DNA from: Thermaurantimonas aggregans
GTDB lineage: Bacteria; Bacteroidota; Bacteroidia; Flavobacteriales; Schleiferiaceae
DNA length: 64,000 bases
NCBI RefSeq assembly: GCF_003851885.1
Contig: NZ_BHZE01000001.1
Location: 124,001-188,000 of the forward strand
Reading direction: 5' to 3'
Under the pieces are notes generated by a model, which ran no database searches, was not told the DNA's origin, and saw nothing but the letters and a program-made list of their open reading frames with translations. The position numbers and the translations under genes were made by a program. Within the stretch, counting starts at the first letter, position 1. The number at the start of each line of letters is the position of its first letter. Shown here piece after piece: positions 1-8,707 of the stretch.

Positions 1-125
1 CGCATTGTTCGTAGATCAAAACATCTTATTTATAGATCATTACATTTTATACGAAATTACAGGTCAGAGCAGAAATCGGATTTTTGTGTTTAAGCGGTAC
101 CTCTTGAAATTTTTGAAAAATTGAG

Positions 126-986
126 ATGAATATTCCTTCTTCACTTTCTGATAAGATTATCAAAAATCTTATCAATAAAGATGTATGTCTTACATTCAAA
201 GGAGTCCACGGCGGTTGCATCGGGCAGTCCTATTGTGCAGAGGCTGAAGGTCTGCGTTTTTTCGTCAAAACTATCACACAGTCTATGCCTTCGGATTTTT
301 TCCGCAAAGAAGCCAATGGTCTTCAACTGCTCAAAAATCAGGGCCTGAAGAATGTGCCCGAAGTATGGCTGGTCGATGACGATGTTTTAGTATTAGAATG
401 GGTCGAGCCCGGTCGAAAAACTTCGGCCACCATGCGGCAGGCAGGTATTGCTCTTGCTGAACTTCACCTTCGGCCACAGCCCTTTTTTGGCCTTGATGAA
501 GACAACTATATCGGCTCCTTACCGCAACCGAATGGGCGGTACGACAGTTGGGCAGAGTGCTATTTTCATTCCAAACTCTGGCCGGCAGCGCAGGAGGCGC
601 ACAGACGGGGTCATTTGGTGGCAACTCTGCTTGCTGATTTGGAAATTTTGTACAAAAAACTACCCGAGCTACTGCCTGATGAAAAGCCTTCGCTCTTACA
701 TGGCGACTTGTGGGGCGGAAATGTGATGGCTGCGGCCGACGGCCGACCTTATTTTATCGACCCGGCCGTGTACTTCGGCCATCGCGAGGTGGACATTGCC
801 ATGACCATGCTCTTTGGCGGCTTCGACAGTACCTTTTATCAATCGTATTACGAAACGTACCCACTGCTGCCAGACTTTAGGCAAAGAATTCCGCTTTACA
901 AACTCTATCCGCTGCTGGTACATGCAGCACTTTTTGGCATTTCGTATCAGGCCGATTGTGTAGATTGCATTCGAATGTATGTGTAA
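126..986 (+). CDS. Fructosamine kinase family protein
   Basis: The 286-residue protein resembles fructosamine-3-kinase / ketosamine kinase, which phosphorylates ketosamine adducts on glycated proteins or metabolites in the cytoplasm. The APH-like kinase fold is visible in order: candidate ATP lysine K48 (FFVKT), E62 in KEANGL, the Brenner-type catalytic loop LHGDLWGGN at 191-199 with catalytic D194, and the metal-binding segment IDPAVYFGHREVD near 211-223, which is close to the family signature. Length is normal for the family (about 290). The ATG at 126 follows an A-rich leader. A small lipoprotein gene follows 15 bp downstream. The true substrate in bacteria is poorly known; some relatives are simply aminoglycoside-phosphotransferase-like. 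Confidence 0.88.
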   Translation: MNIPSSLSDKIIKNLINKDVCLTFKGVHGGCIGQSYCAEAEGLRFFVKTITQSMPSDFFRKEANGLQLLKNQGLKNVPEVWLVDDDVLVLEWVEPGRKTSATMRQAGIALAELHLRPQPFFGLDEDNYIGSLPQPNGRYDSWAECYFHSKLWPAAQEAHRRGHLVATLLADLEILYKKLPELLPDEKPSLLHGDLWGGNVMAAADGRPYFIDPAVYFGHREVDIAMTMLFGGFDSTFYQSYYETYPLLPDFRQRIPLYKLYPLLVHAALFGISYQADCVDCIRMYV

Positions 987-1001
987 ATCCACCAAAAACT
1001 T

Positions 1002-1382
1002 ATGAAAAAACACAACTACCTGATTTTGATCAGCTTGGTAACCCTAGGGGTGGTGTTACTTTCGTCTTGTGGCAGTACTAATGAGCCACAAGATAGCGAT
1101 GAAATGACAGAAAATAGCCAGGCGTTTATCTCCAATGTGGAAATTTTACCCTATGAATTATCGGATTCGCTTACCGTTACACAAGTAAAAACAACCCTTG
1201 TAGCTCGTGAGCGCGACTCTGCTTTTACGCTTGTAATTCAGGCTTTGAGAGGAGAAAATACTTTTCTCGACAGTGTTTTTTTCGCCGTAAAAAAAGATGA
1301 CACCGCCCGTGCCAATGTGGTCTTTACACAATTGCCATTCGACGAAAAAAATCCACCGAAAATCGAACTCATCTACCACTAA
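1002..1382 (+). CDS. Small lipoprotein of unknown function
   Basis: The 126-residue product starts with a lysine-containing n-region and a hydrophobic stretch that ends in a lipobox (LLSSC, Cys about residue 23), so it is likely a lipoprotein. After the cysteine comes a Ser/Asp/Glu-rich linker and then about 90 residues that look like a compact beta-rich domain (alternating hydrophobics such as FTLVIQ and ARANVVF). I do not recognise a family. Its TAA stop overlaps the ATG of the following methyltransferase gene by one base, which suggests co-transcription and translational coupling. Confidence 0.7.
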   Translation: MKKHNYLILISLVTLGVVLLSSCGSTNEPQDSDEMTENSQAFISNVEILPYELSDSLTVTQVKTTLVARERDSAFTLVIQALRGENTFLDSVFFAVKKDDTARANVVFTQLPFDEKNPPKIELIYH

Positions 1383-2504
1383 ATGTACACATTGCTTGTA
1401 AAGACTCTTTCTGGATTTGAACAGCTCCTTGTCGACGACATTCGCGAGTATGGTGGTGAGATACTTTCTGTGCAAAAAAGGTCAGTAATTTGTAAAGGAG
1501 ATCATCGATTGGTCGTAGATGTAAATGTGCGCTCGGGAGTTACTGTTTTTGTGTACATCTTATTGGAGAAATTTACAGCAGCATCTAAAGAACACTATGT
1601 GCGAAATGTGTCGAAAATTCCCTTTCAAAACTTTGTAAAAACACATCAAACATTTGCCGTTAAAAGCGATGTCTTTCAATGCCCTTGGATCGACAATTCG
1701 ATGTACGCTTCCCTTCTGTTAAAGGATGCCATAGCAGATGTACAGCGTAAAACGTCAGGCTCCAGGAGCAATGTAAATGTGGAAAATCCGGATGTAGAGT
1801 TTTATCAATACATCTACAGAGATTCTGTATCTATTTACATCAACACTTCCGGCCAACCATTGTACAAAAGAGGATATAAAACGCTTTCGGCCAAAGCTCC
1901 TGTTAACGAAGTATTGGCACACGGCATACTCAGGCTTAGCAAATACAATCAGAATACGCCATTTGTGAATCCCTTTTGCGGTTCAGGGACGTTCATTAGT
2001 GAAGCTGTGATGATGAGGAAAAAACAGTATCCAAACAGCTATCGACAGCATTTTTCATTTTCAAATTTTAGTTGGGAATCTTTTGATACCTATTGGAAAA
2101 ATCTTTTAAATTCAGTACCACAAAATACACCACTTTCAGATGTAGAAATTTATGGTATTGATAATGATTATACAGCAATTAAAAATGCCCAAAAAACCCT
2201 TGAAAAAATTGCTGAAGGTTGCAAAGTTCGAATAGAAAGAGCTGATTTTTTTCAGTGGAAAAGTCCGGTTGATAAAGCCTTTTTACTGATGAATGTGCCG
2301 TACAATCAACGATTGAAAATCGATTCGAAGGCTTTTTTCACAAAGTTGGGTGATACCCTGAAAAAGAATTATTCCGGCAGTGAGTGCTGGATACTCTCAG
2401 CCGGTAAGGAACATACGAGGCATATGGGATTGAAATCTTCCCAGACCATTCCTCTTTACAACGGTCAACTTCCGGTATTTCTTCAACAATTTCATATATA
2501 TTAG
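1383..2504 (+). CDS. THUMP-domain class I RNA methyltransferase (RlmL/TrmN-like)
   Basis: The 373-residue protein has an N-terminal ferredoxin-like/THUMP region (about 1-160) that presents RNA to a C-terminal Rossmann methyltransferase domain. Motif I is NPFCGSGT at 196-203 and the SAM-ribose acidic motif is YGIDND near 257-262. The usual N-P-P-Y catalytic motif appears as NVPY at 304-307, followed by NQRL. The family (RlmL N-terminal half, TrmN) makes m2G in 23S rRNA or tRNA; which RNA is modified here cannot be decided. The first Pro of NPPY is replaced by Val, a mild departure. It sits between the lipoprotein gene (1-bp overlap) and pfkA (6-bp gap), so the three probably share a transcript. 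Confidence 0.85.
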   Translation: MYTLLVKTLSGFEQLLVDDIREYGGEILSVQKRSVICKGDHRLVVDVNVRSGVTVFVYILLEKFTAASKEHYVRNVSKIPFQNFVKTHQTFAVKSDVFQCPWIDNSMYASLLLKDAIADVQRKTSGSRSNVNVENPDVEFYQYIYRDSVSIYINTSGQPLYKRGYKTLSAKAPVNEVLAHGILRLSKYNQNTPFVNPFCGSGTFISEAVMMRKKQYPNSYRQHFSFSNFSWESFDTYWKNLLNSVPQNTPLSDVEIYGIDNDYTAIKNAQKTLEKIAEGCKVRIERADFFQWKSPVDKAFLLMNVPYNQRLKIDSKAFFTKLGDTLKKNYSGSECWILSAGKEHTRHMGLKSSQTIPLYNGQLPVFLQQFHIY

Positions 2505-2510
2505 TGTGCC

Positions 2511-3482
2511 ATGAAACGAATTGGAATTTTTACATCAGGAGGCGATGCTCCGGGCATGAATGCCTGCATACGGGCAGCTGTGCGCACTGCATTGGCCAAT
2601 GGGTTAGAGGTGTATGGTATTTACAGAGGCTATCTAGGAATGATCGAAGGCGACATCGTACCCTTGCAAAGCAGTGACGTGTCAAATATCATCCAGCGCG
2701 GAGGTACCATCCTGAAAACTGCTCGCAGCGATGAATTTCGTACCCCTGAAGGGCGCTCTAAAGCCGCTGAAAATCTCAAAAAATTTGGAATCGAAGGGCT
2801 AGTTTGCATTGGTGGAGACGGATCGTTTAAAGGAGCATCTGTACTATATGAAGAGCACGGCATCAAAACCATAGGTGCTCCCGGTACGATTGATAACGAT
2901 CTATATGGCACTGATTCGACCATCGGCTATGATACTGCGGTCAATACTGTGGTTGAAGCTGTGGACAAACTGCGCGATACTGCCGCTTCGCACAACCGTC
3001 TGTTTATAGTAGAAGTAATGGGGCGCGATGCCGGATTTATCGCCCTACGCTCAGGCATAGCCTGTGGTGCTGAAGCTATACTTGTGCCCGAAACCCCTAC
3101 TTATATAGATGGTCTGATTCAAAAGCTGCGCGAAGGCTGGTCGCGCAAGAAGCATTCATCCATCGTAATTGTGGCGGAGGGTGACGAAAGCGGGGGCGCC
3201 TATCAAGTAGCGGATGCGGTAAAAAAGAACTTTGACAAGTACGACGTGCGTGTGACCATACTTGGTCACATCCAGCGCGGTGGTAGTCCCTCAGCCTACG
3301 ACCGCGTATTGGCCAGCGAAATGGGATATGCTGCCGTAAAAGGGTTAATCTCTGGAAAATACAATGTAATGGTAGGACGTCAGGGAAGAGAAATCGTATA
3401 TGTTCCTTTTGAAAAGGCTATTAAGCACAACAAAGAGCTGAACAAGTATTTGCTGGAAATAGCTGAAACGCTCTCGCGATAA
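2511..3482 (+). CDS. pfkA: ATP-dependent 6-phosphofructokinase
   Basis: The 323-residue protein catalyses fructose-6-phosphate to fructose-1,6-bisphosphate, the committed step of glycolysis. The nucleotide loop GGDAPGMNA lies at 10-18, GGDGS at 101-105, the catalytic PGTIDND at 124-130 (D128 as base) and the substrate loop MGRDAG at about 170-175. Length and motif positions match bacterial allosteric PfkA of about 320 residues, and the Gly after GGDG is compatible with ATP rather than pyrophosphate use. It ends the short co-directional group begun at 1002. The next gene converges on it with 1 bp between stops. Confidence 0.96.
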   Translation: MKRIGIFTSGGDAPGMNACIRAAVRTALANGLEVYGIYRGYLGMIEGDIVPLQSSDVSNIIQRGGTILKTARSDEFRTPEGRSKAAENLKKFGIEGLVCIGGDGSFKGASVLYEEHGIKTIGAPGTIDNDLYGTDSTIGYDTAVNTVVEAVDKLRDTAASHNRLFIVEVMGRDAGFIALRSGIACGAEAILVPETPTYIDGLIQKLREGWSRKKHSSIVIVAEGDESGGAYQVADAVKKNFDKYDVRVTILGHIQRGGSPSAYDRVLASEMGYAAVKGLISGKYNVMVGRQGREIVYVPFEKAIKHNKELNKYLLEIAETLSR

Positions 3483-3483
3483 A

Positions 3484-4353
3484 TCAAAACAGCTGTACAG
3501 TAAGCCCTACAGAAAAACCTATGTGATTGAAAGGCAGACTAAAAGGTCTAGCTTTACTGGGTTCATTAGCAATTATTTCATCCTGATCGGTAATGCGGAT
3601 GTTTCGGTCGTACACCGTTTCGCGCTCGTAGCGGGCAAATTGATTTAATTGGCCTTGACCATTGACTTCGTAAAACACCAATTCAGACCTCCTCGGGCTA
3701 AAATTTGCGCCTAAAGCTCGTACCTCGGTAAAAAGAAAAAGCCGGTCATCGAGAGACCATTCGATGCCTAATGCCCCGGAAAGCCCTAAAGAGAATCGCC
3801 CGATGTAGTTGGTTTGCATTTCTATAAAATCGTAAAAATTACTGTTGTTGGGCAATAGAACCGAAGATTTTTCCTGAATTACACCTACAATAATAGGAAA
3901 CCCAACTCTGATGTAGGGTCTGGTTATATATTCCATCGGAAGCATAAAGGTAACTTCTGGCGTAAAAAGAAAAGCATTTGAAGTGAGCGTTCTGGGTGAT
4001 TCGAATGTAAAATCAAGCGTGTCAATTCGAGTTGTATACACATCTTTTACCGTAGAGGAACTGTTGAATTGGTAAGCCACATCCAAACCAAAGCGGAAAA
4101 TGTCATTAATCTGATAACCAAACCCAAAATGAGCAAAAGCTCCCGAGCCAGGAGAAAAGTAATTAACTTGTATATCGAGTGTAGAGTCTGTCAGCGTTCG
4201 ATTTTCCCAATTATTAAAAGGAATGGAGTAGGGTTGACTTAGCGTGTATGAGGCGCCACCTCTAATAAAAAAACCTTGTTGATAATAATTTTGAGAGAAG
4301 AGAGGAAGTGAAAAAATCAAAACAGCCGTGCTTAGCACTATACGGGTGTTCAT
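3484..4353 (-). CDS. Outer-membrane beta-barrel protein, function unknown
   Basis: The 289-residue product has a classical signal peptide (hydrophobic core through residue 20, cleavage near LFSQ). Alternating hydrophobic/aromatic strands follow, such as FGFGYQ, FRFGLDVAYQF and IGFSVGLTVQLF at the C-terminus. This ending in aromatic-x-hydrophobic-Phe is typical of an 8-12-stranded outer-membrane barrel (OmpW/PorT-like size). It has no adhesion or enzyme motif. It converges on pfkA. A substrate or role cannot be assigned. Confidence 0.75.
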   Translation of the reverse strand: MNTRIVLSTAVLIFSLPLFSQNYYQQGFFIRGGASYTLSQPYSIPFNNWENRTLTDSTLDIQVNYFSPGSGAFAHFGFGYQINDIFRFGLDVAYQFNSSSTVKDVYTTRIDTLDFTFESPRTLTSNAFLFTPEVTFMLPMEYITRPYIRVGFPIIVGVIQEKSSVLLPNNSNFYDFIEMQTNYIGRFSLGLSGALGIEWSLDDRLFLFTEVRALGANFSPRRSELVFYEVNGQGQLNQFARYERETVYDRNIRITDQDEIIANEPSKARPFSLPFNHIGFSVGLTVQLF

Positions 4354-4397
4354 TTTTACTAAAATTTACAGCAAATAAAAACAAGAAAAATCGATAC

Positions 4398-4877
4398 TCA
4401 ATTAAAAACCCGGATGCTGTTGCCGAAAAACTGAACTCTGTATTGTCGCAAGGGTTGGGAGCGATTTCCAGCCGCAGGAGTACCGTCGAAAAGCACAAAG
4501 AGCGCGCTGTCACATTCGCAGGCAGTCATTACATTATCGGTCAGTACAGAAACCCTTCCACATGACTGATTGACGTGATTTGGACACGTGCGATCAAAGG
4601 CTCTAAAGTCATCTGCATTTCCATTAAAAAAAGCTCTATAGATCAAAAGTCCTCGAAAACCTCCAGGATGATAAATCCATCCGCCAGGCGATTGCAGTGG
4701 TGCACTTGAAGGCAGATTTAAATAAATGAGTTCGTCTACTACTACATTTGGAACCATATGCTGTTCTGAGGCTTTACAATTAGAAAGCAAAAGGTGAATC
4801 GTAGAAAAGAAGACAAGCAGTTTCCAGCCTCTAAACGATTTTAAATTTCCAAAAATTAAAGCCAACATTTCGACCAA
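4398..4877 (-). CDS. Rieske-like-fold lipoprotein with incomplete ligand set
   Basis: The 159-residue product has an N-terminal hydrophobic segment ending in a possible lipobox (LLLSNC, C34) and a C-terminal domain with the look of a Rieske-type small beta domain. C98-P-N-H101, C106 and C120-E-C122 are followed by an L-F-D-G-T-P turn and a PLRQY strand, as in a Rieske fold. A true Rieske centre needs two Cys-x-His pairs. Here the second pair is Cys-x-Cys-Asp, so binding of a [2Fe-2S] cluster is doubtful. A lipidated start further downstream than residue 1 is possible. It lies upstream of the barrel gene in the same orientation with a 44-bp gap. Confidence 0.6.
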   Translation of the reverse strand: MVEMLALIFGNLKSFRGWKLLVFFSTIHLLLSNCKASEQHMVPNVVVDELIYLNLPSSAPLQSPGGWIYHPGGFRGLLIYRAFFNGNADDFRAFDRTCPNHVNQSCGRVSVLTDNVMTACECDSALFVLFDGTPAAGNRSQPLRQYRVQFFGNSIRVFN

Positions 4878-5049
4878 AATTGTTTCAAACTTTATTCAGT
4901 TAGCATTAACCTAAATATAACAAAAATAAAATCAGTAAGATACGTCACACTAACGCGGGAATAAAAAATCTTATTGCCCTTGTTGAGGGATTATTTAAAA
5001 TGTTTTTAATTTATGCCCTCTTAAATGCCCAAATTATAAAGTTCAGAAA

Positions 5050-8000
5050 ATGGTGAAAAGATTACTCGTCCTTTTCTTATGTGCTATAGCTATTTCAGCC
5101 GGAGCTCAGGAGCGACCAGGCCGATTATTAGGTAGAATTTTTGAGAAAGGTAATCCAAAAGAACCTGTTCCTTTTGCTAATGTAGTAATAAAAGATAAAG
5201 CAGGTGCAATTGTTAAGGGTACTGCAAGTGATGATAACGGTAATTACAACATTTCACCTTTGAATCCCGGAACTTATAATGTAGAGGTAACAGCGGTTGG
5301 CTATGCCAAAGCAACAATTGCCGGAATATTGATTAAGCCCAATGAAGCTACTACACTCAATGTTCCTATGCAGGAAGCCACTGAAATGCTCTCCGAAGTC
5401 ACCATTACCTGGGAAAAACCTCTGGTGGATAATAAAACTGTGGTAACCTCTGAAGAAATCACTCAAATGGCCATACGCGATGTAGCAGCAGTAGCTGCTA
5501 CAGCGGCTGGTGCCTTTCAAGCTGTAGAGGGCGGTGGTATTAGCATCCGCGGGGGTCGCGAAGATGCTACTACCTATTTTATAGATGGTGTAAAGGTGCG
5601 CGGAAGCCTTTCACTTCCTCAGGGGGCTATCGCTCAGCAGCAAGTATATACCGGTGGTCTTCCTGCTCAATTTGGAGATGCCATCGGTGGAGTAATTTCT
5701 ACAACCACTAAGGGCCCTTCTTCTAATTATTTTGGAGAAGCTGAGATATTATCATCTTCTCTTTTTGATAAATATCACTTCAATCTTTTTGCATTAACTG
5801 CTGGTGGTCCGTTGATCAAGAAGAAAGGAAAACCCATTGTAGGTTTTTTGATCTCTTCTGAGTTTCAATATGAAGCAGATCCAAGACCTTTTGTAACGAA
5901 GCAATACCGAGTAAAAGAGAATGTATTGCGCGAGTTGCAGAAAACACCAGTGCGTCCAGCAAACTTGGGTCAAGGGGTTCTTTACAATACAGAATTTATT
6001 ACAATGGCTGACCTGGAAGAGATCCCTGCACGATTAAATGCCGATCGTAGTGAATTGAGGTTACAGTCAAACATCAACATAAAGACTGGAGCAAACTCGG
6101 GCATTTTGCTGGGAGGTCGTCTTTCAGCGCGTTGGGGTAAGGATGTTAGTTTCTTAAACTCATTATTCAATTATGAAAATTATGGACAGTCTAATAACTC
6201 CGACTGGGCAGTGTTTGCGAGATTTCAACAGACATTAGGTTCTTCAGAGGGAAGGTCTAAAATTAAAAATGCTTATTATCAGATTCAAGTTGACTACTCG
6301 AGAAGTGAACGCAGAAGTTTCGACCCGCGATTTGGCGACAATATTTTTGCTTACGGCCACATCGGATACTTCGATAGATACCAATCATTCATCTACAGTT
6401 ATGGAACTGACACTGCAACAGGATTACAAGGTTGGTTAGCCATCGTTCCATTTGATACTGCTATTACTTTCCGTCCGGGTCCGTATAATCCAGTAAGAGC
6501 CAGATATACAGAAATTTTTTATGAAACTGTAAGAGAGAATCCGTTTCTCGGCAACACTCGCACCTATGATGCCCTTCGCCAAGGTCGTGCTCTCTGGAAT
6601 GGCGACAACCCACAGACAGTGTATAACGGACTTTGGGGCAATGTTGGTGCTCAAATAGAAGGTTATAGCAAGGGGCGCTTTTCTCAGTTTCGCGTTACAG
6701 GCTCCTTCTCTTTTGAATATTTGCGCCATCAGATTATTACCGGTTTTGAATTCGAACAGCGCATCGACCGTTCATTCAGTGTAGGGGCTAACGGACTTTG
6801 GGGCCTTATGCAACAGCTGCAAAATGACCACATCAGGGAGCTTGACTTTGGTAAGCCCATGCCTGTAAGAGATGAAAATGGCGTATTCTTAGACACCATA
6901 TATTATCCAAGAAAATTTGACGCTGGAAAACAAAATGCCTTTGACGAACGCTTCAGAAGGAGAATTGGTCTTGACCCGAATGGATTAGATTTCCTAAATG
7001 TATTTAGCTACGATCCTTCTGTATTTTCTCTCGATCTCTTCAGTGCTGATGAGCTCATTAATTTGAGTGGTTCTAGACTAGTGGGATATTATGGATATGA
7101 CCACACCGGTCGGATTTCAGAACGCCGTGTTTCTATCAACGACTTCTTTACTCGTAGAGGGGCTGATGGAAGATTGCTTAGACCCATTGGTGCTTTTGAG
7201 CCCATCTACGTCGCTGGTTATATACAAGATCAATTTGAATTCTACGATCTGCGTTTCAACGTAGGTGTTCGCGTTGACTATTTTGACCTGAACCAGCCGG
7301 TTCTCAAGGATCCATACAATTTGTACCCAGGTGTAACTGTTGGTGAAGTACGCAATGGAATTTTCCCGAATATTCGTGGCAACATTCCATCTAATATAGG
7401 TGACAATTACGCACTCTATGTCGACAACTACAACTATTTTATAGGTGGTAATGAATTTTCAAACATAGTAGGCTTCCGCGATGGCGATAACTGGTACGAC
7501 ATTTTAGGCCGTCGGGTAGATAACCCCAAACTCATAGCTGACCTCGGTGGAGGTAATGTTCGCCCGGTGCTTTACGATCGTCCGGAAAATCAACGTCTCG
7601 GTCCAAACTCGTTTACTGACTACAGACCTCAGGTAGTGGTGATGCCACGTGTAAGCTTCAACTTCCCCATCTCAGATGTCGCACTGTTCTACGCACACTA
7701 CGATGTGCTCGCTCAGCGCCCTGATGTGGGATTGTCGAGATTTAATCCAATCGAATACCTCGAGTTGGAATTCGGTAAAAACCTGCAAGACCCAATTAAC
7801 AATCCAAACCTTAAACCCCAGAGAACCACAGATTACGAACTCGGTTTCCAACAAGTGCTCTCATCCAGATCTGTTCTCAAACTAGCAGCCTTCTATCGCG
7901 AAATGCGCGATATGATGCAGACAATAGCACTCACTCAGGCATATCCTAATACATACATTACTTATGGTAACCGAGACTTTGGTACTGTAAAGGGTTTTAC

Positions 8001-8697
8001 CTTCGAATTTGACCTTCGCCGTACCAATAATGTGAGCGTAACTGCCAACTATACCTTGCAGTTTGCTGATGGTACTGGTTCAGGTCCTAACTCGGGTGCA
8101 AACCTGGCCCGCTCCGGACAACCAAACATTCGCTACATCCTACCATTGAGCTTTGATACACGTCACAGAATTGTAACTCGACTGGACTATCGATATGGAA
8201 AAGGAGTAAATTACAATGGTCCAATATGGTTTAACAAGCGCGTTTTCGAAAACGCAGGTGCAAATATTGTGGTGACAGCAAACTCAGGAACACCCTATTC
8301 AAGAAGGTTGTTTGCCTATCCTATTAACAGCTCAGAAACTCAATCACCCCTTATTGGACAAGTGAACGGTTCACGCCTGCCCTGGCAAATAAGAGTAGAT
8401 GCACGAATAAACAAGGTTTTTGATGTGAAATTCAACAAAGAAAGCAAGAAGGTGTATGGATTGGATGTTTACCTACAGATTCTTAACCTCCTCAACACAA
8501 AGAACGTAGTAGCCGTTTATCCATACACTGGATTACCAGACGATGATGGTTACCTTACCTCACCACAAGCTGTAAACTCAATCAACTCTCAAGTGAGTGC
8601 ACAGTCATACATCGACCTCTACAACGTGCGTTTGTTGAGCCCATTTAATTTCGGATTGCCGAGAAGAATTCGTTTAGGTATTATGTTTAATTTCTAA
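5050..8697 (+). CDS. TonB-dependent receptor-like outer-membrane protein with N-terminal CarboxypepD-reg domain
   Basis: The 1,215-residue protein begins with a signal peptide (cleavage near ISAGAQ). Next is a carboxypeptidase-regulatory-like beta-sandwich at about 22-115 (GRIFEKGNPKEPVPFANV, then GNYNISPLNPGTYNVEV). A plug-like domain follows at about 120-225 with the typical SIRGGRED and FIDGVKVRG segments, then a long TonB-type barrel ending in IRLGIMFNF. Family members import ligands through the outer membrane using TonB. This one heads a conserved-looking trio with a giant secreted protein and a PorV-family protein, so it may serve secretion or assembly of the partner rather than nutrient uptake (inference). 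The next gene starts 10 bp after the stop. Confidence 0.85.
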   Translation: MVKRLLVLFLCAIAISAGAQERPGRLLGRIFEKGNPKEPVPFANVVIKDKAGAIVKGTASDDNGNYNISPLNPGTYNVEVTAVGYAKATIAGILIKPNEATTLNVPMQEATEMLSEVTITWEKPLVDNKTVVTSEEITQMAIRDVAAVAATAAGAFQAVEGGGISIRGGREDATTYFIDGVKVRGSLSLPQGAIAQQQVYTGGLPAQFGDAIGGVISTTTKGPSSNYFGEAEILSSSLFDKYHFNLFALTAGGPLIKKKGKPIVGFLISSEFQYEADPRPFVTKQYRVKENVLRELQKTPVRPANLGQGVLYNTEFITMADLEEIPARLNADRSELRLQSNINIKTGANSGILLGGRLSARWGKDVSFLNSLFNYENYGQSNNSDWAVFARFQQTLGSSEGRSKIKNAYYQIQVDYSRSERRSFDPRFGDNIFAYGHIGYFDRYQSFIYSYGTDTATGLQGWLAIVPFDTAITFRPGPYNPVRARYTEIFYETVRENPFLGNTRTYDALRQGRALWNGDNPQTVYNGLWGNVGAQIEGYSKGRFSQFRVTGSFSFEYLRHQIITGFEFEQRIDRSFSVGANGLWGLMQQLQNDHIRELDFGKPMPVRDENGVFLDTIYYPRKFDAGKQNAFDERFRRRIGLDPNGLDFLNVFSYDPSVFSLDLFSADELINLSGSRLVGYYGYDHTGRISERRVSINDFFTRRGADGRLLRPIGAFEPIYVAGYIQDQFEFYDLRFNVGVRVDYFDLNQPVLKDPYNLYPGVTVGEVRNGIFPNIRGNIPSNIGDNYALYVDNYNYFIGGNEFSNIVGFRDGDNWYDILGRRVDNPKLIADLGGGNVRPVLYDRPENQRLGPNSFTDYRPQVVVMPRVSFNFPISDVALFYAHYDVLAQRPDVGLSRFNPIEYLELEFGKNLQDPINNPNLKPQRTTDYELGFQQVLSSRSVLKLAAFYREMRDMMQTIALTQAYPNTYITYGNRDFGTVKGFTFEFDLRRTNNVSVTANYTLQFADGTGSGPNSGANLARSGQPNIRYILPLSFDTRHRIVTRLDYRYGKGVNYNGPIWFNKRVFENAGANIVVTANSGTPYSRRLFAYPINSSETQSPLIGQVNGSRLPWQIRVDARINKVFDVKFNKESKKVYGLDVYLQILNLLNTKNVVAVYPYTGLPDDDGYLTSPQAVNSINSQVSAQSYIDLYNVRLLSPFNFGLPRRIRLGIMFNF

Positions 8698-8707
8698 TAA
8701 AGTGAAT

